Shown here: positions 50,267 through 59,240 of the stretch, in pieces | Layout of the letters: each line of letters begins with the position of its first letter | How positions within the stretch are numbered: the stretch's first letter is position 1 | Assembly: GCA_027064305.1 (NCBI GenBank) | Contig: JAMOPY010000036.1 | Span: 1-59,640 of the forward strand | Origin: Methanobacteriota archaeon | GTDB taxonomy: Archaea; JAADCQ01; Methanopyri; Methanopyrales; Methanopyraceae | Length of the DNA stretch: 59,640 nucleotides | Direction of reading: 5' to 3' | Position numbers and translations under genes: made by a program | Notes under the pieces: model-generated | The model's database searches: none | Told to the model about the DNA's origin: nothing | Seen by the model: only the letters and a program-made list of their open reading frames with translations

Positions 50267-51125
50267 CGCCGCGCTCGAGCGGCTCGTAGCCGGCCGCCCA
50301 GATCAGCGACCTCGCCAGGAACTTCCACGCCCCGACCCGATCGGTGAGCTCCGGATGCACACCGAAGAGCACGAACCGGCCCCGGGGCACCCACCCGTTC
50401 CCCCTCCTCAGGTAGTACCGGCCCAGGACGATGGCCCAGCCCTCCACCGTGCTGAGGTACTGCCCGACGCCCCGCACCGTCACCTTGATCTCCCGCCCGT
50501 CGAGCGAGACGCACTCGTACCACTCCCGATCGGACACGATCACCGAACCGCTCTCCGGGCCCAGCCCCGGACCGTTGGCGTACACGTACTGGAACACCCG
50601 GCCCCACGTGCTCGGTGGGGTCAGCGGGTTCTCGTACAGCAGCACCGGCACCTCGCCCTCCCCTCGATTCCCGTCGATGGCCGTCACCCCGTCCACGAAC
50701 ACGTCCTCCCCGATGCCACCCCGGCTCGTGACCCCGGCGTGCAGGTAGGCGCCCGCGCAGACGCCCACGTACCCGATCCCCAGGTCGATCTGCGCGTGAT
50801 AGAGCGCGCTGACCCAGTCGAAGTCCCAGTGCCACTCCGGGTGGAACCCGCCCGGCACGTAGATCACGTCGATCCGCTGCCCGGTCTGCGGATCCCGGCC
50901 CGTCTCGAGCACGTACCGCCAGTCGGCACTCGAGTAATAAGGGATGACGTTGATGAAGAACCGAGCCCCGTCCGGGGATTGGTTCCAGTAGTTGATGGCC
51001 TCCAGGGAACGCTCCACGCAGTTCTCCGCGGCCCCCTCTCCCGCCCACATCGCCACCGTGACGGTGACGCCGGCCGCCCCCTGAACCAGGGCGAGCGCGA
51101 CCGCGATCAGAACGATCGCCCTCAT
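50175..51125 (-). CDS. Secreted BPL_N / class I amidotransferase-like protein
   Basis: A 316-residue protein with a signal peptide (residues 1-19, core LIAVALALVQGA). The following domain resembles BPL_N and other class I glutamine amidotransferase-like folds: YVPGGFHPEWHW and the nucleophile elbow GVCAGAYL (Cys about residue 123), with a later HP (FGVHPELTD). An extracytoplasmic hydrolase or amidase is plausible. It is divergent from a MurT-like ligase, with 37 bp between starts; in bacteria, MurT pairs with the amidotransferase GatD. ATG 51125. Confidence 0.75.
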   Translation of the reverse strand: MRAIVLIAVALALVQGAAGVTVTVAMWAGEGAAENCVERSLEAINYWNQSPDGARFFINVIPYYSSADWRYVLETGRDPQTGQRIDVIYVPGGFHPEWHWDFDWVSALYHAQIDLGIGYVGVCAGAYLHAGVTSRGGIGEDVFVDGVTAIDGNRGEGEVPVLLYENPLTPPSTWGRVFQYVYANGPGLGPESGSVIVSDREWYECVSLDGREIKVTVRGVGQYLSTVEGWAIVLGRYYLRRGNGWVPRGRFVLFGVHPELTDRVGAWKFLARSLIWAAGYEPLERGVSTGSSSGAGELPVITPIPVPRSRRTPRAS

Positions 51126-51162
51126 CGATCCTCCCCCGGCCGCACGGTGACCGAGAAAGGGG

Positions 51163-52596
51163 ATGAAAAGGTTGAGGACGGCGGTGGCGGAACTCGCGGG
51201 CAGGCTGGCCCTACACCTGGTCAAGCTCGGCCCCGGCATGGGGCGCAGCTTCCCGGGCTGGCTCACGATCAAGCTCGGCGGGCTCCGGGCCGTCCGCCGA
51301 CTGGCGCGCCGACCCCGGTACGGCGTCGTCCTCATCACCGGCACGAACGGGAAGACCACCACCACGCGCCTGACCTGCCGCCTCCTGTCCCGGGACGCGA
51401 ACACCTCCTGCAACTACGACAGCAACACGATCAACGCCGTCGCCACGGGACTCCTGCGCGGTCGCTCCGCGGACCTCGTGGTCACCGAGTACGGCATCCG
51501 CAGCCGCGAGTACGGGATCCCGGACGTCGTGTGCAAGACCGTGGACCCCATCGCCATCGCGTACACGACCATCTCCAAGGAGCACTACAAGGAGAACGCG
51601 GACAAGGAGGACCCGTTCGGCGCGTACTTCGAGGCCAAGCGCCTCCTCGCCCGACCCCTGAGAGACGGGGCCCTGGTCCTCAACGCCGACGACCCCCGGG
51701 TCACCTACATCCGGGAGGAGAAGCGCGGAGACCCCGTGACGTACACCTTCTACGGCCTGGAAGCCGACGTCCGCGACCTGACGGCACCCACGGAGGAGCT
51801 CGAGTGCCCGGCCTGCGGCGCCGGGCTCGAGTACGAGCGCCGCTACTTCAACCACAAGGGCCGCTACGCGTGCCCCGAGTGCGGGTTCTCCCGACCGGAC
51901 CCCCACGTGCGCGCCGTCGAGCTCAAGGGTGGGCCCGATCGGTGGAAGGTGCGAGTCGAGTTCAGGGTGAACAACGTGGTGACGGGTGAGGAGCTGGAAG
52001 GGGACGTCTCCTACCGGCTCCCGCTCCCGGGCCTGCACAACGTGTACAACAGCCTCTGCGCGGTGGCCCTGTACCTGACCGTGACCCCGAACCCCCACGA
52101 CGCCGAGCGAACCATCCGGGAGACGCTGGAGGGGATCGACCCGGAGTCGTTCATCCCGCCCGGGCGATTCGAGGTGATGGACGTGAACGGCCGCCTGGTC
52201 GGGGCCGGTCAGGGCGACAACGGGGACGCGTTCAAGGCCAACGCCAACCTGATGCTGGAGCAGGCCGGCGAGGTGAGGACCTGCGTGTACACGACCCCGG
52301 ACGCGGGGGAGCGACCCATCTTCGAGATGCACCGGCGCGTCCTCAGGGAGCTGGACCCGGTGGAACTGCACGTCTTCCCGGGCCGCGAATCCGTCCGGGC
52401 GGCCCGCAAGTACTACCGCGACCTGTCCGAGGAGTTCGACTCGGTGGAGTTCCACGGGATCCCCCACGACCGGATGGACGAGAAAGTGGAGGCGATCGCC
52501 GAGATCTGCCGAACGTCGCGGGACCCCGTCTTCGCCTCCGGCTGCGGGCCCGAGCACGAGCTGTGGGAGGCGCTGAAGCGTCGGCTCAGGGGATGA
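51163..52596 (+). CDS. Mur ligase family protein, MurT-like with zinc ribbon
   Basis: A 477-residue ATP-dependent ligase. The P-loop is ITGTNGKTTTTR (about residues 58-69). The middle domain carries an inserted zinc ribbon, CPACGAG...CPECGF (about 215-242), a hallmark of MurT, the lipid II amidase partner. The C-terminal domain follows the FIPPGRFEVMDVNGR segment. Methanopyrus makes pseudomurein, so a role in modifying its peptide or a precursor is likely. An alternative is another amide-forming ligase. ATG 51163. It is followed by two genes with tiny gaps. Confidence 0.85.
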   Translation: MKRLRTAVAELAGRLALHLVKLGPGMGRSFPGWLTIKLGGLRAVRRLARRPRYGVVLITGTNGKTTTTRLTCRLLSRDANTSCNYDSNTINAVATGLLRGRSADLVVTEYGIRSREYGIPDVVCKTVDPIAIAYTTISKEHYKENADKEDPFGAYFEAKRLLARPLRDGALVLNADDPRVTYIREEKRGDPVTYTFYGLEADVRDLTAPTEELECPACGAGLEYERRYFNHKGRYACPECGFSRPDPHVRAVELKGGPDRWKVRVEFRVNNVVTGEELEGDVSYRLPLPGLHNVYNSLCAVALYLTVTPNPHDAERTIRETLEGIDPESFIPPGRFEVMDVNGRLVGAGQGDNGDAFKANANLMLEQAGEVRTCVYTTPDAGERPIFEMHRRVLRELDPVELHVFPGRESVRAARKYYRDLSEEFDSVEFHGIPHDRMDEKVEAIAEICRTSRDPVFASGCGPEHELWEALKRRLRG

Positions 52597-52599
52597 GGG

Positions 52600-53367
52600 A
52601 TGCGGGTCCTCCGGGCCCTAAAGCTCACCGTCCCGATCCTGCTCCTCTCCTACCTCGCCCTGCTGCTGACCGAGTACCGCTCCTTCCAGGCCGTCCTGGG
52701 CGACCCCTGGGGCCGGGCCGTCTACGTCAAGCTGCACAATCCCGACATCGCCCCCGGGACCCCGCACATCGAGCGCCTCACCCGGTTCGCCCGGGAGCAC
52801 GGGTACCGCAAGATCCTCGTGATCCACAACGCGGGCAAGGTCGGGTACAGCCACTTCTGGTACAACGGCGTCCTGATCGTGCAGCTCGCCTGGTACGACT
52901 ACCGGACCGTCTTCGCGAACCCCGACTGGAACCTCATCCTGAAGGACATCCTCTACGGCCATCGCGGCATGGTGGGGGAGTGGGTGGCCGACCGCCAGAC
53001 CTTCGGCACGACCGACCAGGCCGTCCGACACGTTCGAGACCTCCTGCGCTCGGTCCCCGGTCCCACCATGGTCGTCTGGCACGGCTCGTGCCGATGGGGC
53101 CACCCGATCTGGCGGCTGGGCTGCGGCTCGGAGCCGTACTACTGGATCCTGGCCCGGTACGGGGGGCGCGTGCTGGCCCTCACCCTCGTGGCCCTCGGCG
53201 ACTTCTCACCCTTCGTGTTCTACGGTCGGGACGCCTGGGCCGAGCTGAGGAATCACCGCAAGATCCAGGAGCTGTACAACTCCGGCTACCTGAACGCGCA
53301 CTCGATCGACCCGAACCTGCGCGAGGTCCCGCCACCGGAAGCCGCTCCCCGGGGTGCCTACGAGTGA
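52600..53367 (+). CDS. Membrane-anchored hypothetical protein
   Basis: A 255-residue protein with an N-terminal helix (LTVPILLLSYLALLL) and an outer domain rich in Trp, His and Tyr; WHGSCRW and GCGSEPYYW contain cysteines that could pair. No family recognised. ATG 52600 is 3 nt after the Mur ligase stop and the gene overlaps the next start, so the three genes form an operon, which suggests a role in envelope assembly. Confidence 0.62.
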   Translation: MRVLRALKLTVPILLLSYLALLLTEYRSFQAVLGDPWGRAVYVKLHNPDIAPGTPHIERLTRFAREHGYRKILVIHNAGKVGYSHFWYNGVLIVQLAWYDYRTVFANPDWNLILKDILYGHRGMVGEWVADRQTFGTTDQAVRHVRDLLRSVPGPTMVVWHGSCRWGHPIWRLGCGSEPYYWILARYGGRVLALTLVALGDFSPFVFYGRDAWAELRNHRKIQELYNSGYLNAHSIDPNLREVPPPEAAPRGAYE

Positions 53368-54392
53368 TGAGGATCGACGCGCTGCGGGACTACCACGAGA
53401 TCGAGCGCGACCGGCTCCCGGCCCGCTACCTCGTGGCCAAATCCGTCCCGGTGGAGGTCCTGGAGGGCGACCTGGACGAGCTGTGGAGGGAGCACGACGA
53501 GGCCATGGAGGAGTTCCGTGCCCGGTGGGAGGAGCGCCCCTCCCCCACGGACGTCGAGCCCGCGAGCCCCAACCTGCTGGAGCTCAAGGTCACCATCGCC
53601 CGCCGCCTGCTCGAGCGCTGCACCTTCTGCGAGCGACGCTGCGAGGTGGACAGGACGCGGGAACGGGGCTTTTGCCGCGTGCCGCCGTCCCCCCGAGTCT
53701 CCTCCGAGTTCTTGCACATGGGCGAGGAGCGCGTGCTGGTCCCCTCACACACGATCTTCTTCTGCGGGTGCACGTTCCGCTGCGTCTACTGCCAGAACTG
53801 GGACATCGCCTTCCACCCGGAGAACGGGGTAAAGGTGGAGCCGGAGCGGCTGGCCCGGATCATCCGGCACCGCCGCTCCGAGGGGGCGAGGAACGTCAAC
53901 TGGGTGGGCGGCGATCCAACACCCAACCTACACTACATCCTCCGCGTGCTGACCGTCCTGGACGTGAACGTCCCGCAGGTCTGGAACTCGAACATGTACC
54001 TCACGGAGGAGGCGATGCGACTGCTGGACGGGGTGATCGATGTCTACCTCACCGACTTCAAGTACGGGCGGAACGAGTGCGCCGAGCGGTACTCGAGCGC
54101 CCCCGAGTACTGGGAGATCGTCACCCGCAACCACCTGGAGGCGCGTCGGCAGTGCGAGATGATCGTCCGGCACCTGGTCCTGCCCGGGCACGTCGAGTGC
54201 TGCACCCACCGGATCCTGGAGTGGATCGCGGAGAACCTGGGCACGGACACGCCGCTCAACGTGATGCCGCAGTACCGGCCGGAGCACCGGGCGCACGAGT
54301 ACCCGGAGATAAACCGCCGCCCCTCCGCGGAAGAATTAGAGAGCGCGTGGAAAAAGGCGAGGGAGCTGGGGTTCCGGCACTACCGGCTCTAG
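53367..54392 (+). CDS. PflA-like radical SAM protein (COG1313-type)
   Basis: A 341-residue radical SAM protein. An upstream cysteine set (CTFCERRC and GFC, about residues 77-97) is followed by the cluster motif [11 protein letters not shown] (about 135-145) and GGDPTPN. This architecture matches the 'PflA-like' archaeal group, which has no known substrate. ATG 53367 follows the previous stop (GTGATGA). The stop lies in a CTAG shared with frhB. An activase for a glycyl-radical enzyme such as NrdD cannot be excluded. Confidence 0.82.
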   Translation: MRIDALRDYHEIERDRLPARYLVAKSVPVEVLEGDLDELWREHDEAMEEFRARWEERPSPTDVEPASPNLLELKVTIARRLLERCTFCERRCEVDRTRERGFCRVPPSPRVSSEFLHMGEERVLVPSHTIFFCGCTFRCVYCQNWDIAFHPENGVKVEPERLARIIRHRRSEGARNVNWVGGDPTPNLHYILRVLTVLDVNVPQVWNSNMYLTEEAMRLLDGVIDVYLTDFKYGRNECAERYSSAPEYWEIVTRNHLEARRQCEMIVRHLVLPGHVECCTHRILEWIAENLGTDTPLNVMPQYRPEHRAHEYPEINRRPSAEELESAWKKARELGFRHYRL

Positions 54393-55306
54393 AGCTGCTC
54401 GTGCACCTTGCCCGGCTCCGGCAGGCCCAGCTCCTTCCGCTCCTCGATTTCCTTCTGGTTCTTGTTCTTCTTCGCCTGCGCCAGCTTCTCGACCAGGCCC
54501 AGCCCCGGCTTCACCTCCTCGATGCTCTTCACCTCCAGCAGGCCCTGCTCGACCATCTCCTCGAGCAGCTCCAGCGCCTTCTCCGTGCGGACGATCACCG
54601 TGCTCCAGCCGTCCGGGGAGCCCACCGAGCCCGCGGTCAGGTCGGAGAGCTCGGCGCAGTAGTCCGTGCACACGTGGCACGGCTCGCCCTCGAACGGGTG
54701 CGTCTCGTCGATCGGGATGGACTTGACCTCCCCGTCGTCCGTGTACACCCAGAACTTGCCCTTACCGATGTCCATCTTGGCGACCTCGCGCATCCACACG
54801 CCGCACAGCTGCTCCACCATCGTCTTGAGACCCTCGTACGGGAAGTTCTCCATGCAGATGATGCCGATCAACAGCTCGATCTTGTCGGGCACGTGACGCA
54901 TGCCCACGGGCAGCAGCTGCGCCTTCCGGACCGCCCGCACCTGGCACGGCGTGCCGACCATCGCGACGCGCTCGCAGCCGTGGCTCCGGACCGCCTCCTT
55001 CAGCACGCTCACGTTGGGGCAGTACGTGTACTTCGTGCCGGCCGCCTCCAGCACCTCGTCCGGGTCCGTGATGACCACCGGCCGCGGCTTCCACGGCTCC
55101 TCCGGGTCGTCCGGGTCCGCCACGGCGGCGATCACGCCGTCGAACTTACCCTCCTCCAGCCCGTAGACCATGATCGAGGAGACGATACCGCCGTCCTGAG
55201 TCACCCGCAGGATCCGCCGCTCGGTGGACCGGGCCGTGAACACGCCCAGGTGCTCACCCAGCAGCCCCTCGTCGCCCTTCACCATGATCTCCTTCAGCTC
55301 GCTCAC
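54389..55306 (-). CDS. frhB: Coenzyme F420-reducing hydrogenase, beta subunit
   Basis: A 305-residue subunit that carries FAD, a [4Fe-4S] cluster and the F420 site, and passes electrons from the gamma subunit to F420. Family motifs include [46 protein letters not shown] and [17 protein letters not shown] 55306 overlaps the frhG stop (GTGA) and has a GGTGAGGAG site. Last gene of the hydrogenase operon. Confidence 0.96.
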   Translation of the reverse strand: MSELKEIMVKGDEGLLGEHLGVFTARSTERRILRVTQDGGIVSSIMVYGLEEGKFDGVIAAVADPDDPEEPWKPRPVVITDPDEVLEAAGTKYTYCPNVSVLKEAVRSHGCERVAMVGTPCQVRAVRKAQLLPVGMRHVPDKIELLIGIICMENFPYEGLKTMVEQLCGVWMREVAKMDIGKGKFWVYTDDGEVKSIPIDETHPFEGEPCHVCTDYCAELSDLTAGSVGSPDGWSTVIVRTEKALELLEEMVEQGLLEVKSIEEVKPGLGLVEKLAQAKKNKNQKEIEERKELGLPEPGKVHEQL

Positions 55307-56010
55307 TCCTCCTCACCCCCCATCACGAGCTCCTTGATCGCATCGTCACCCGGCCAGATCGTCCGCGGGCACTGCGTGAAGCAGGCGCCGCACTTGATGC
55401 AGCGATCCTCGTTCACCACCGGCCGGCCGTCCACGATCTCGATCGCCCGGGTCGGGCAGGCGGCCGCGCACGTGCCGCAGCCCATGCACATGTTCTTGTT
55501 CACCACGTGGTACATCAGGTCGCAACCGCAGTACTCCGTCTTCCCCTCCGCCAGCTTGGCGAAAGGCTCCAGCAGGTCCGTCTTACCCTCCAGGAGCAGC
55601 GTCAGGAACCGCTCGATCGCCTCCGGGGCCGGCGGGCAGCCGGGGATCGCGTAATCCACGTCCACCACCTCGGTCAGCGGCACGAACGCCTCGTGCGTGG
55701 GGGCGGACTGCTCGTTGCCCCGCGAGTACCGCATGAAGTTGCCCGTCGCCGCGCAGGCCCCGAGCGCCACGATGGTGTCGGCCTTCTCCTCCAGCCCTCG
55801 AGCCACTTCCACGCACTCCTCGTGGTTCAGGCAGACGGCTCCCTCAACGACGGCCACGTCGCACTCCGGGATCTCCCGCTCGTCCATCAGCGTCTGGCAG
55901 TAGACCAGCTCCACCTCATCGAGGATGTCCAATAGCCGCTCGTACGTGTCGGCCAGCGAGACCAGGCACCCGCAGCACCCGGCCAGCTGCACGTACGCGA
56001 GCCGAACCAA
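55303..56010 (-). CDS. frhG: Coenzyme F420-reducing hydrogenase, gamma (small) subunit
   Basis: A 235-residue iron-sulfur subunit. The N-terminal proximal-cluster motif QLAGCCGCL is followed by GCPPAPEAI, and two ferredoxin-type clusters close the protein ([12 protein letters not shown] and [12 protein letters not shown]). It relays electrons from the NiFe site of FrhA to FrhB. TTG 56010 has GGGGGTG just upstream; the frame is open further upstream, but that region is a pyrimidine tract with no protein-like content. The usual frhD gene between frhA and frhG is missing. Confidence 0.95.
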   Translation of the reverse strand: MVRLAYVQLAGCCGCLVSLADTYERLLDILDEVELVYCQTLMDEREIPECDVAVVEGAVCLNHEECVEVARGLEEKADTIVALGACAATGNFMRYSRGNEQSAPTHEAFVPLTEVVDVDYAIPGCPPAPEAIERFLTLLLEGKTDLLEPFAKLAEGKTEYCGCDLMYHVVNKNMCMGCGTCAAACPTRAIEIVDGRPVVNEDRCIKCGACFTQCPRTIWPGDDAIKELVMGGEEE

Positions 56011-56023
56011 CGGCACACCCCCG

Positions 56024-56121
56024 GGGCAACGGTGGGAAGGGGACGAAGGGAGGGGAACGGGAGGAAGACGAAGGGTGCGAAGGGTGGGAAAGGGGAGGCG
56101 ACGGCCCCCGCGTGGGGGGCC
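56024..56121 (-). other. Pyrimidine-rich leader and GC hairpin between frhA and frhG
   Basis: On the minus strand, about 80 nt (56102-56024) are almost pure C and T, with CACCCTTCG occurring twice in tandem. Just before it, GGCCCCC/GGGGGCC (56103-56121) forms a 7-bp hairpin. This could pause or end transcription between frhA and frhG, or mark RNA processing. There is no credible coding sequence. Confidence 0.55.
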
Positions 56122-56125
56122 GGTC

Positions 56126-56162
56126 CCGCCGCGGGTCCCCCTTTCGGGGTTCCCCGCGGCGG
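56126..56162 (-). promoter_or_regulatory. SECIS element (archaeal type) in the frhA 3' UTR
   Basis: Starting at the base after the frhA stop: a 10-bp stem CCGCCGCGGG/CCCGCGGCGG, the asymmetric internal loop with GAA on the 5' side and GA on the 3' side, and a short CCCC/GGGG upper stem with a GAAA loop. This is the archaeal SECIS form that recruits the machinery to read UGA as selenocysteine, and it lies in the 3' UTR as expected. Confidence 0.92.
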
Positions 56163-57413
56163 TCATCCCTTCAGGCTGATGAGGGACTCACCCAGCTTCT
56201 CGCCGGAGTCGGCATCCCGAACCTCCTTGACCACGTGAGCGGCGCACGATGCTCATATGTCGTAACAGCGCATGATGACCTCGGCGTACTCCTGATGCTC
56301 GCCCTCGATCGCCTTCTCCACTACCGGGAAGTTCCACGTGGACGCCGCGATGATGCGGTAGTCCTCGACGATCCCCTTCTCGTTGACCGTGGCGATGTGC
56401 ACGTTCGTGCCCCGCGGCGCCTCGTGCACGCCCACGCCGGTGCCGGCCCGCGGCTCCCACTCCGCGAGCGTCTTACCGCTCGTGTTGAGCTCCTCCAGGA
56501 TGTTCAGGCACCGGTCGATGGCCGCCAGCGTCTCCTGCGACCTCAGGATGTGGATGTACAGGACGCCCCGCGGGTCCACGCCGTCGAACACCACGTACCT
56601 GGACCGCGGCCCTACCTCGACCGGGACGCCGTCGTACAGCGGGATCTGGCCGTTGTGCTCGTACGCCTCCTCCTTGTGCTCCTCACCGTAGTACTCGATC
56701 GGCAGGACCTCGACCACGCGGTCCAGGTCCAGCCGCTCCGGGTCCCCGTACGTCGGGTGCGTGGCCATGAAGGGCTGATCGTGACGCCCGAACTCGTCCA
56801 GGTCCAGGTCGTTCTCCTCCGCGAACCGCTCCACGATCTCCCGCATGAACTCGTGCTGCTCCTCCATCAGCTCCCGGGCCTCGCGCAGCCGCCGGTAGAG
56901 CCGCTTCCGCGCGCTCTCCGAGATGTTCTCCGCCATGCCGCCGATCCGGATGTTCGGCGGGTGGATGCCCTCCCCGCCCACCACGTCCACCACGTACTGG
57001 CCGATCTTGCGGATCTGCTGGATCCGCTTGATCGCCTCCACCTTCTCCTTCTCCTCCTCCACGAAGTCGTCCAGCACCAGCAGCTGGTGCAGGACGTGGG
57101 ACTGGATCCGGTTACCCAGCGCGCAGAGCTCCCGCAGCAGCCGCCCGTCCCGCGGCGGCTCGATCCCCATCGCGCGCTCGAACGCCTCGGCGGACGCGGT
57201 GCCGTGCGTGGCCTGACAGATGCCGCAGATTCGCATCACGGCCACCTGCACGAACTCAGCGGGCCGTCCCTTGGCCATCGCCTCGAAGCCTCGGATCGCC
57301 GACGTGTTCAGGTAGAACGCGCGCTCCACGTACCCTTCGTCGTCCACGTACAGAACGAGCTTACCGTGACCCTCGTGCCTGGTCGTGGGCTGAATCTCCA
57401 CCTGCTCCGACAA
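56163..57413 (-). CDS. frhA: Coenzyme F420-reducing hydrogenase, alpha subunit, selenoprotein
   Basis: A 416-residue NiFe large subunit when the in-frame UGA at 56255-56253 is read as selenocysteine. The L1 motif is [10 protein letters not shown] (Cys 63, 66; His 70). The C-terminal nickel site is DIUASCAAH (Sec 387, Cys 390), where other enzymes have DPCxxCxxH. Reading stops after 29 more residues, directly before a SECIS hairpin. The last residues after the histidine are normally cleaved in maturation. TTG 57413 has a GGTGAGGAG site. This is the Sec-type (Fru) enzyme; frhG and frhB follow. Confidence 0.95.
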
Positions 57414-57516
57414 CTCCTCACCCCCTGAACCGGCCGTTCCGGTGGACGGAGATCATCGTAAAAGGAGCGAGACGTGAGTTGGGCGTGAACGACGGAGAAA
57501 CTCAACCGGCGCGCGG

Positions 57517-59085
57517 GTGCCCATCGACTTGACCGAGCGCGCGCTGATCGTCGACGCGCTGGGGGCCGGGTCCGGGCGCCGCATGCGCTCCCGGGACGTG
57601 ATCGGCGCGGGCCCCCGCCTCGTCGCCTCCATCCTATCCGAGCACGGGTACGAGGCCGACCTGGTCGAGTTCGAGCGGCTGAGGGACCCGGGACCCTACG
57701 ACCACGTGGGCGTCAGCGTGATGACGGGCGACGAGCGCGCCGCCCGCCGCGTCTTCGAGCGGTATCCCGACGCCTTCAAGTTCCTCGGCGGCCCCGGGGC
57801 CGCGGACCCCAACGCCCTCCTCAAGACCGGGGCCGACGCGGCGGTCGTGGGGGAGTGCGAGCGCACCCTACCTGAGCTCCTCGAGCGTCGCGGCCCCGTC
57901 AAGGGCGCCTACTGGAGGCGGGGCGACGACGTCGAGTTCCCCGGCCCCCGCCCCGTGACCGAGAAGCCGGGCACCCCACGGCCCGAGTTCATCCGGGCCT
58001 ACCCCACCCGCTGGGCCGCGCGCGTGTACGTCGAGGTGGTGCGCGGGTGCAGCAACTCGTACCGCACGACCCTCGAGCTACCGGACGGCCGGAAGTGCAC
58101 CGGCTGCGGCCGGTGCCGGGAGGGGGAGGGGAGGGAACGGTGGGAGTGCCCCGAGGGGATCCCGCCCGGCTGCGGGTTCTGCTCGGTCCCCTCCCTGTTC
58201 GGACCCTCCCGCTCCCGACCGCTGAGGGACATCGCCCGGGAGGTGCGCGGCCTCGTCAGGGAGGGCGTGAGGAGGATCGTGCTCAGCGCCTCGGACGTGC
58301 TGGACTACCGGCGGGGGAAGGAGCCCCTTACGGACCCCCGACACCCGCCCCCGAACCTGGACGCCCTGGAGCGGCTGCTCCGACGCGTCTCCAAGCGGGC
58401 CGAGGTCGTGTTCGTGGAGAACGTGAAGGCCTGCCTCGTGGACGGGGAGGTCGCGGAGCTACTGGGCGAGTACTGCCGGGGCACCTCCGTGAGCGTGGGC
58501 GTGGAGACGGGGGACCCGCGACTCCTGCGGGCGATCGGTAAGCCGTCCACCGTGAAGGAGGCCCTCCGGGCCGTGCGACTGCTCCGCCGGGCGGGCCTGA
58601 GACCGCACGTGTACTTCGTGTACGGCCTGCCCGGCCAGACGACGGACTCGGCCCGGGCGACCGTCCGAGTGATGCGGCGCGCGGTCGAGCTCGGCGCGGA
58701 GAAGGTGACCGTGTACCGGTTCCGCCCGCTCCCCGCCTCGGCCTTCGGCGACTTCCCCCCGGGCCCGCACCCCAGGGAGAGCCGCGCCAGCAAGCTCATC
58801 GCGGACGCGGCCCGGGAGCTCAACACCCGACTCAAGCGGCGGCTGGTGGGGAAGGAGCTCGAGGTCTTCGTGGCGGAGAAGGACCTGAGGAACCCGAGGA
58901 ACGCCGTCGGCTGGCCGGTGCTCGGCGGGCCGAAGGTCCTGATCAAGGGTGGCTCGGGGCTGCTCGGTACGCGGTGCAGGGTGCGCGTGGAGGGAGTCAT
59001 CTCCGACAAGATGGTGGCGGGGAAGGTCAGGGAGGTGCTGGAAGAAGTGGACCTCGAGGCGCTGGAATCACGGGTACCGGCGTAG
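57517..59085 (+). CDS. Atypical radical SAM protein with an insertion in the cluster motif
   Basis: A 522-residue protein. Residues ~1-130 look like a cobalamin-binding-type Rossmann domain (GVSVMTGDERAA, FLGGPGAADPNAL). The radical SAM core follows, but the usual CxxxCxxC is altered: VVRGCSNSYR is followed by a CTGCGRC segment, then CPEGIPPGCGFCSVPSLF. The late VYFVYGLPGQT and VGVETGDPRLL are normal radical SAM strands. A C-terminal TRAM/OB-like part may end the protein. GTG 57517. Divergent from frhA; substrate unknown. Confidence 0.8.
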   Translation: MPIDLTERALIVDALGAGSGRRMRSRDVIGAGPRLVASILSEHGYEADLVEFERLRDPGPYDHVGVSVMTGDERAARRVFERYPDAFKFLGGPGAADPNALLKTGADAAVVGECERTLPELLERRGPVKGAYWRRGDDVEFPGPRPVTEKPGTPRPEFIRAYPTRWAARVYVEVVRGCSNSYRTTLELPDGRKCTGCGRCREGEGRERWECPEGIPPGCGFCSVPSLFGPSRSRPLRDIAREVRGLVREGVRRIVLSASDVLDYRRGKEPLTDPRHPPPNLDALERLLRRVSKRAEVVFVENVKACLVDGEVAELLGEYCRGTSVSVGVETGDPRLLRAIGKPSTVKEALRAVRLLRRAGLRPHVYFVYGLPGQTTDSARATVRVMRRAVELGAEKVTVYRFRPLPASAFGDFPPGPHPRESRASKLIADAARELNTRLKRRLVGKELEVFVAEKDLRNPRNAVGWPVLGGPKVLIKGGSGLLGTRCRVRVEGVISDKMVAGKVREVLEEVDLEALESRVPA

Positions 59086-59193
59086 CGGGCTCGGGTACGT
59101 CGTGGACCAGCGAAGGAGCCACCACAGATGGCACGGACCCCTTCCGGGCCGACCCGGGCCGCCGCGCCAGCGACCCCGGCCACGCCACCTCAT

Positions 59194-59240
59194 GTTAGGG
59201 CCGCCTAACGCTCGGCGCGCAGGGAAAACGTTAAGCGTTT
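59194..59240. terminator. Two inverted repeats between convergent genes
   Basis: GTTAGG/CCTAAC with a 4-nt loop (59194-59209) and AAACG/CGTTT with a 5-nt loop (59226-59240) lie between the radical SAM gene and the convergent cysteine-rich gene; the second spans the stop of the latter. On the minus strand, a T4 run follows the second repeat. They are likely transcript ends. The other ~100 bp of the gap show nothing. Confidence 0.45.

Noticed and set aside
56011..56166. N-terminal extension of frhG over the pyrimidine tract
   Set aside because: It would translate the SECIS and the C/T tract into Pro/Arg-rich sequence unlike FrhG; TTG 56010 gives the family N terminus.
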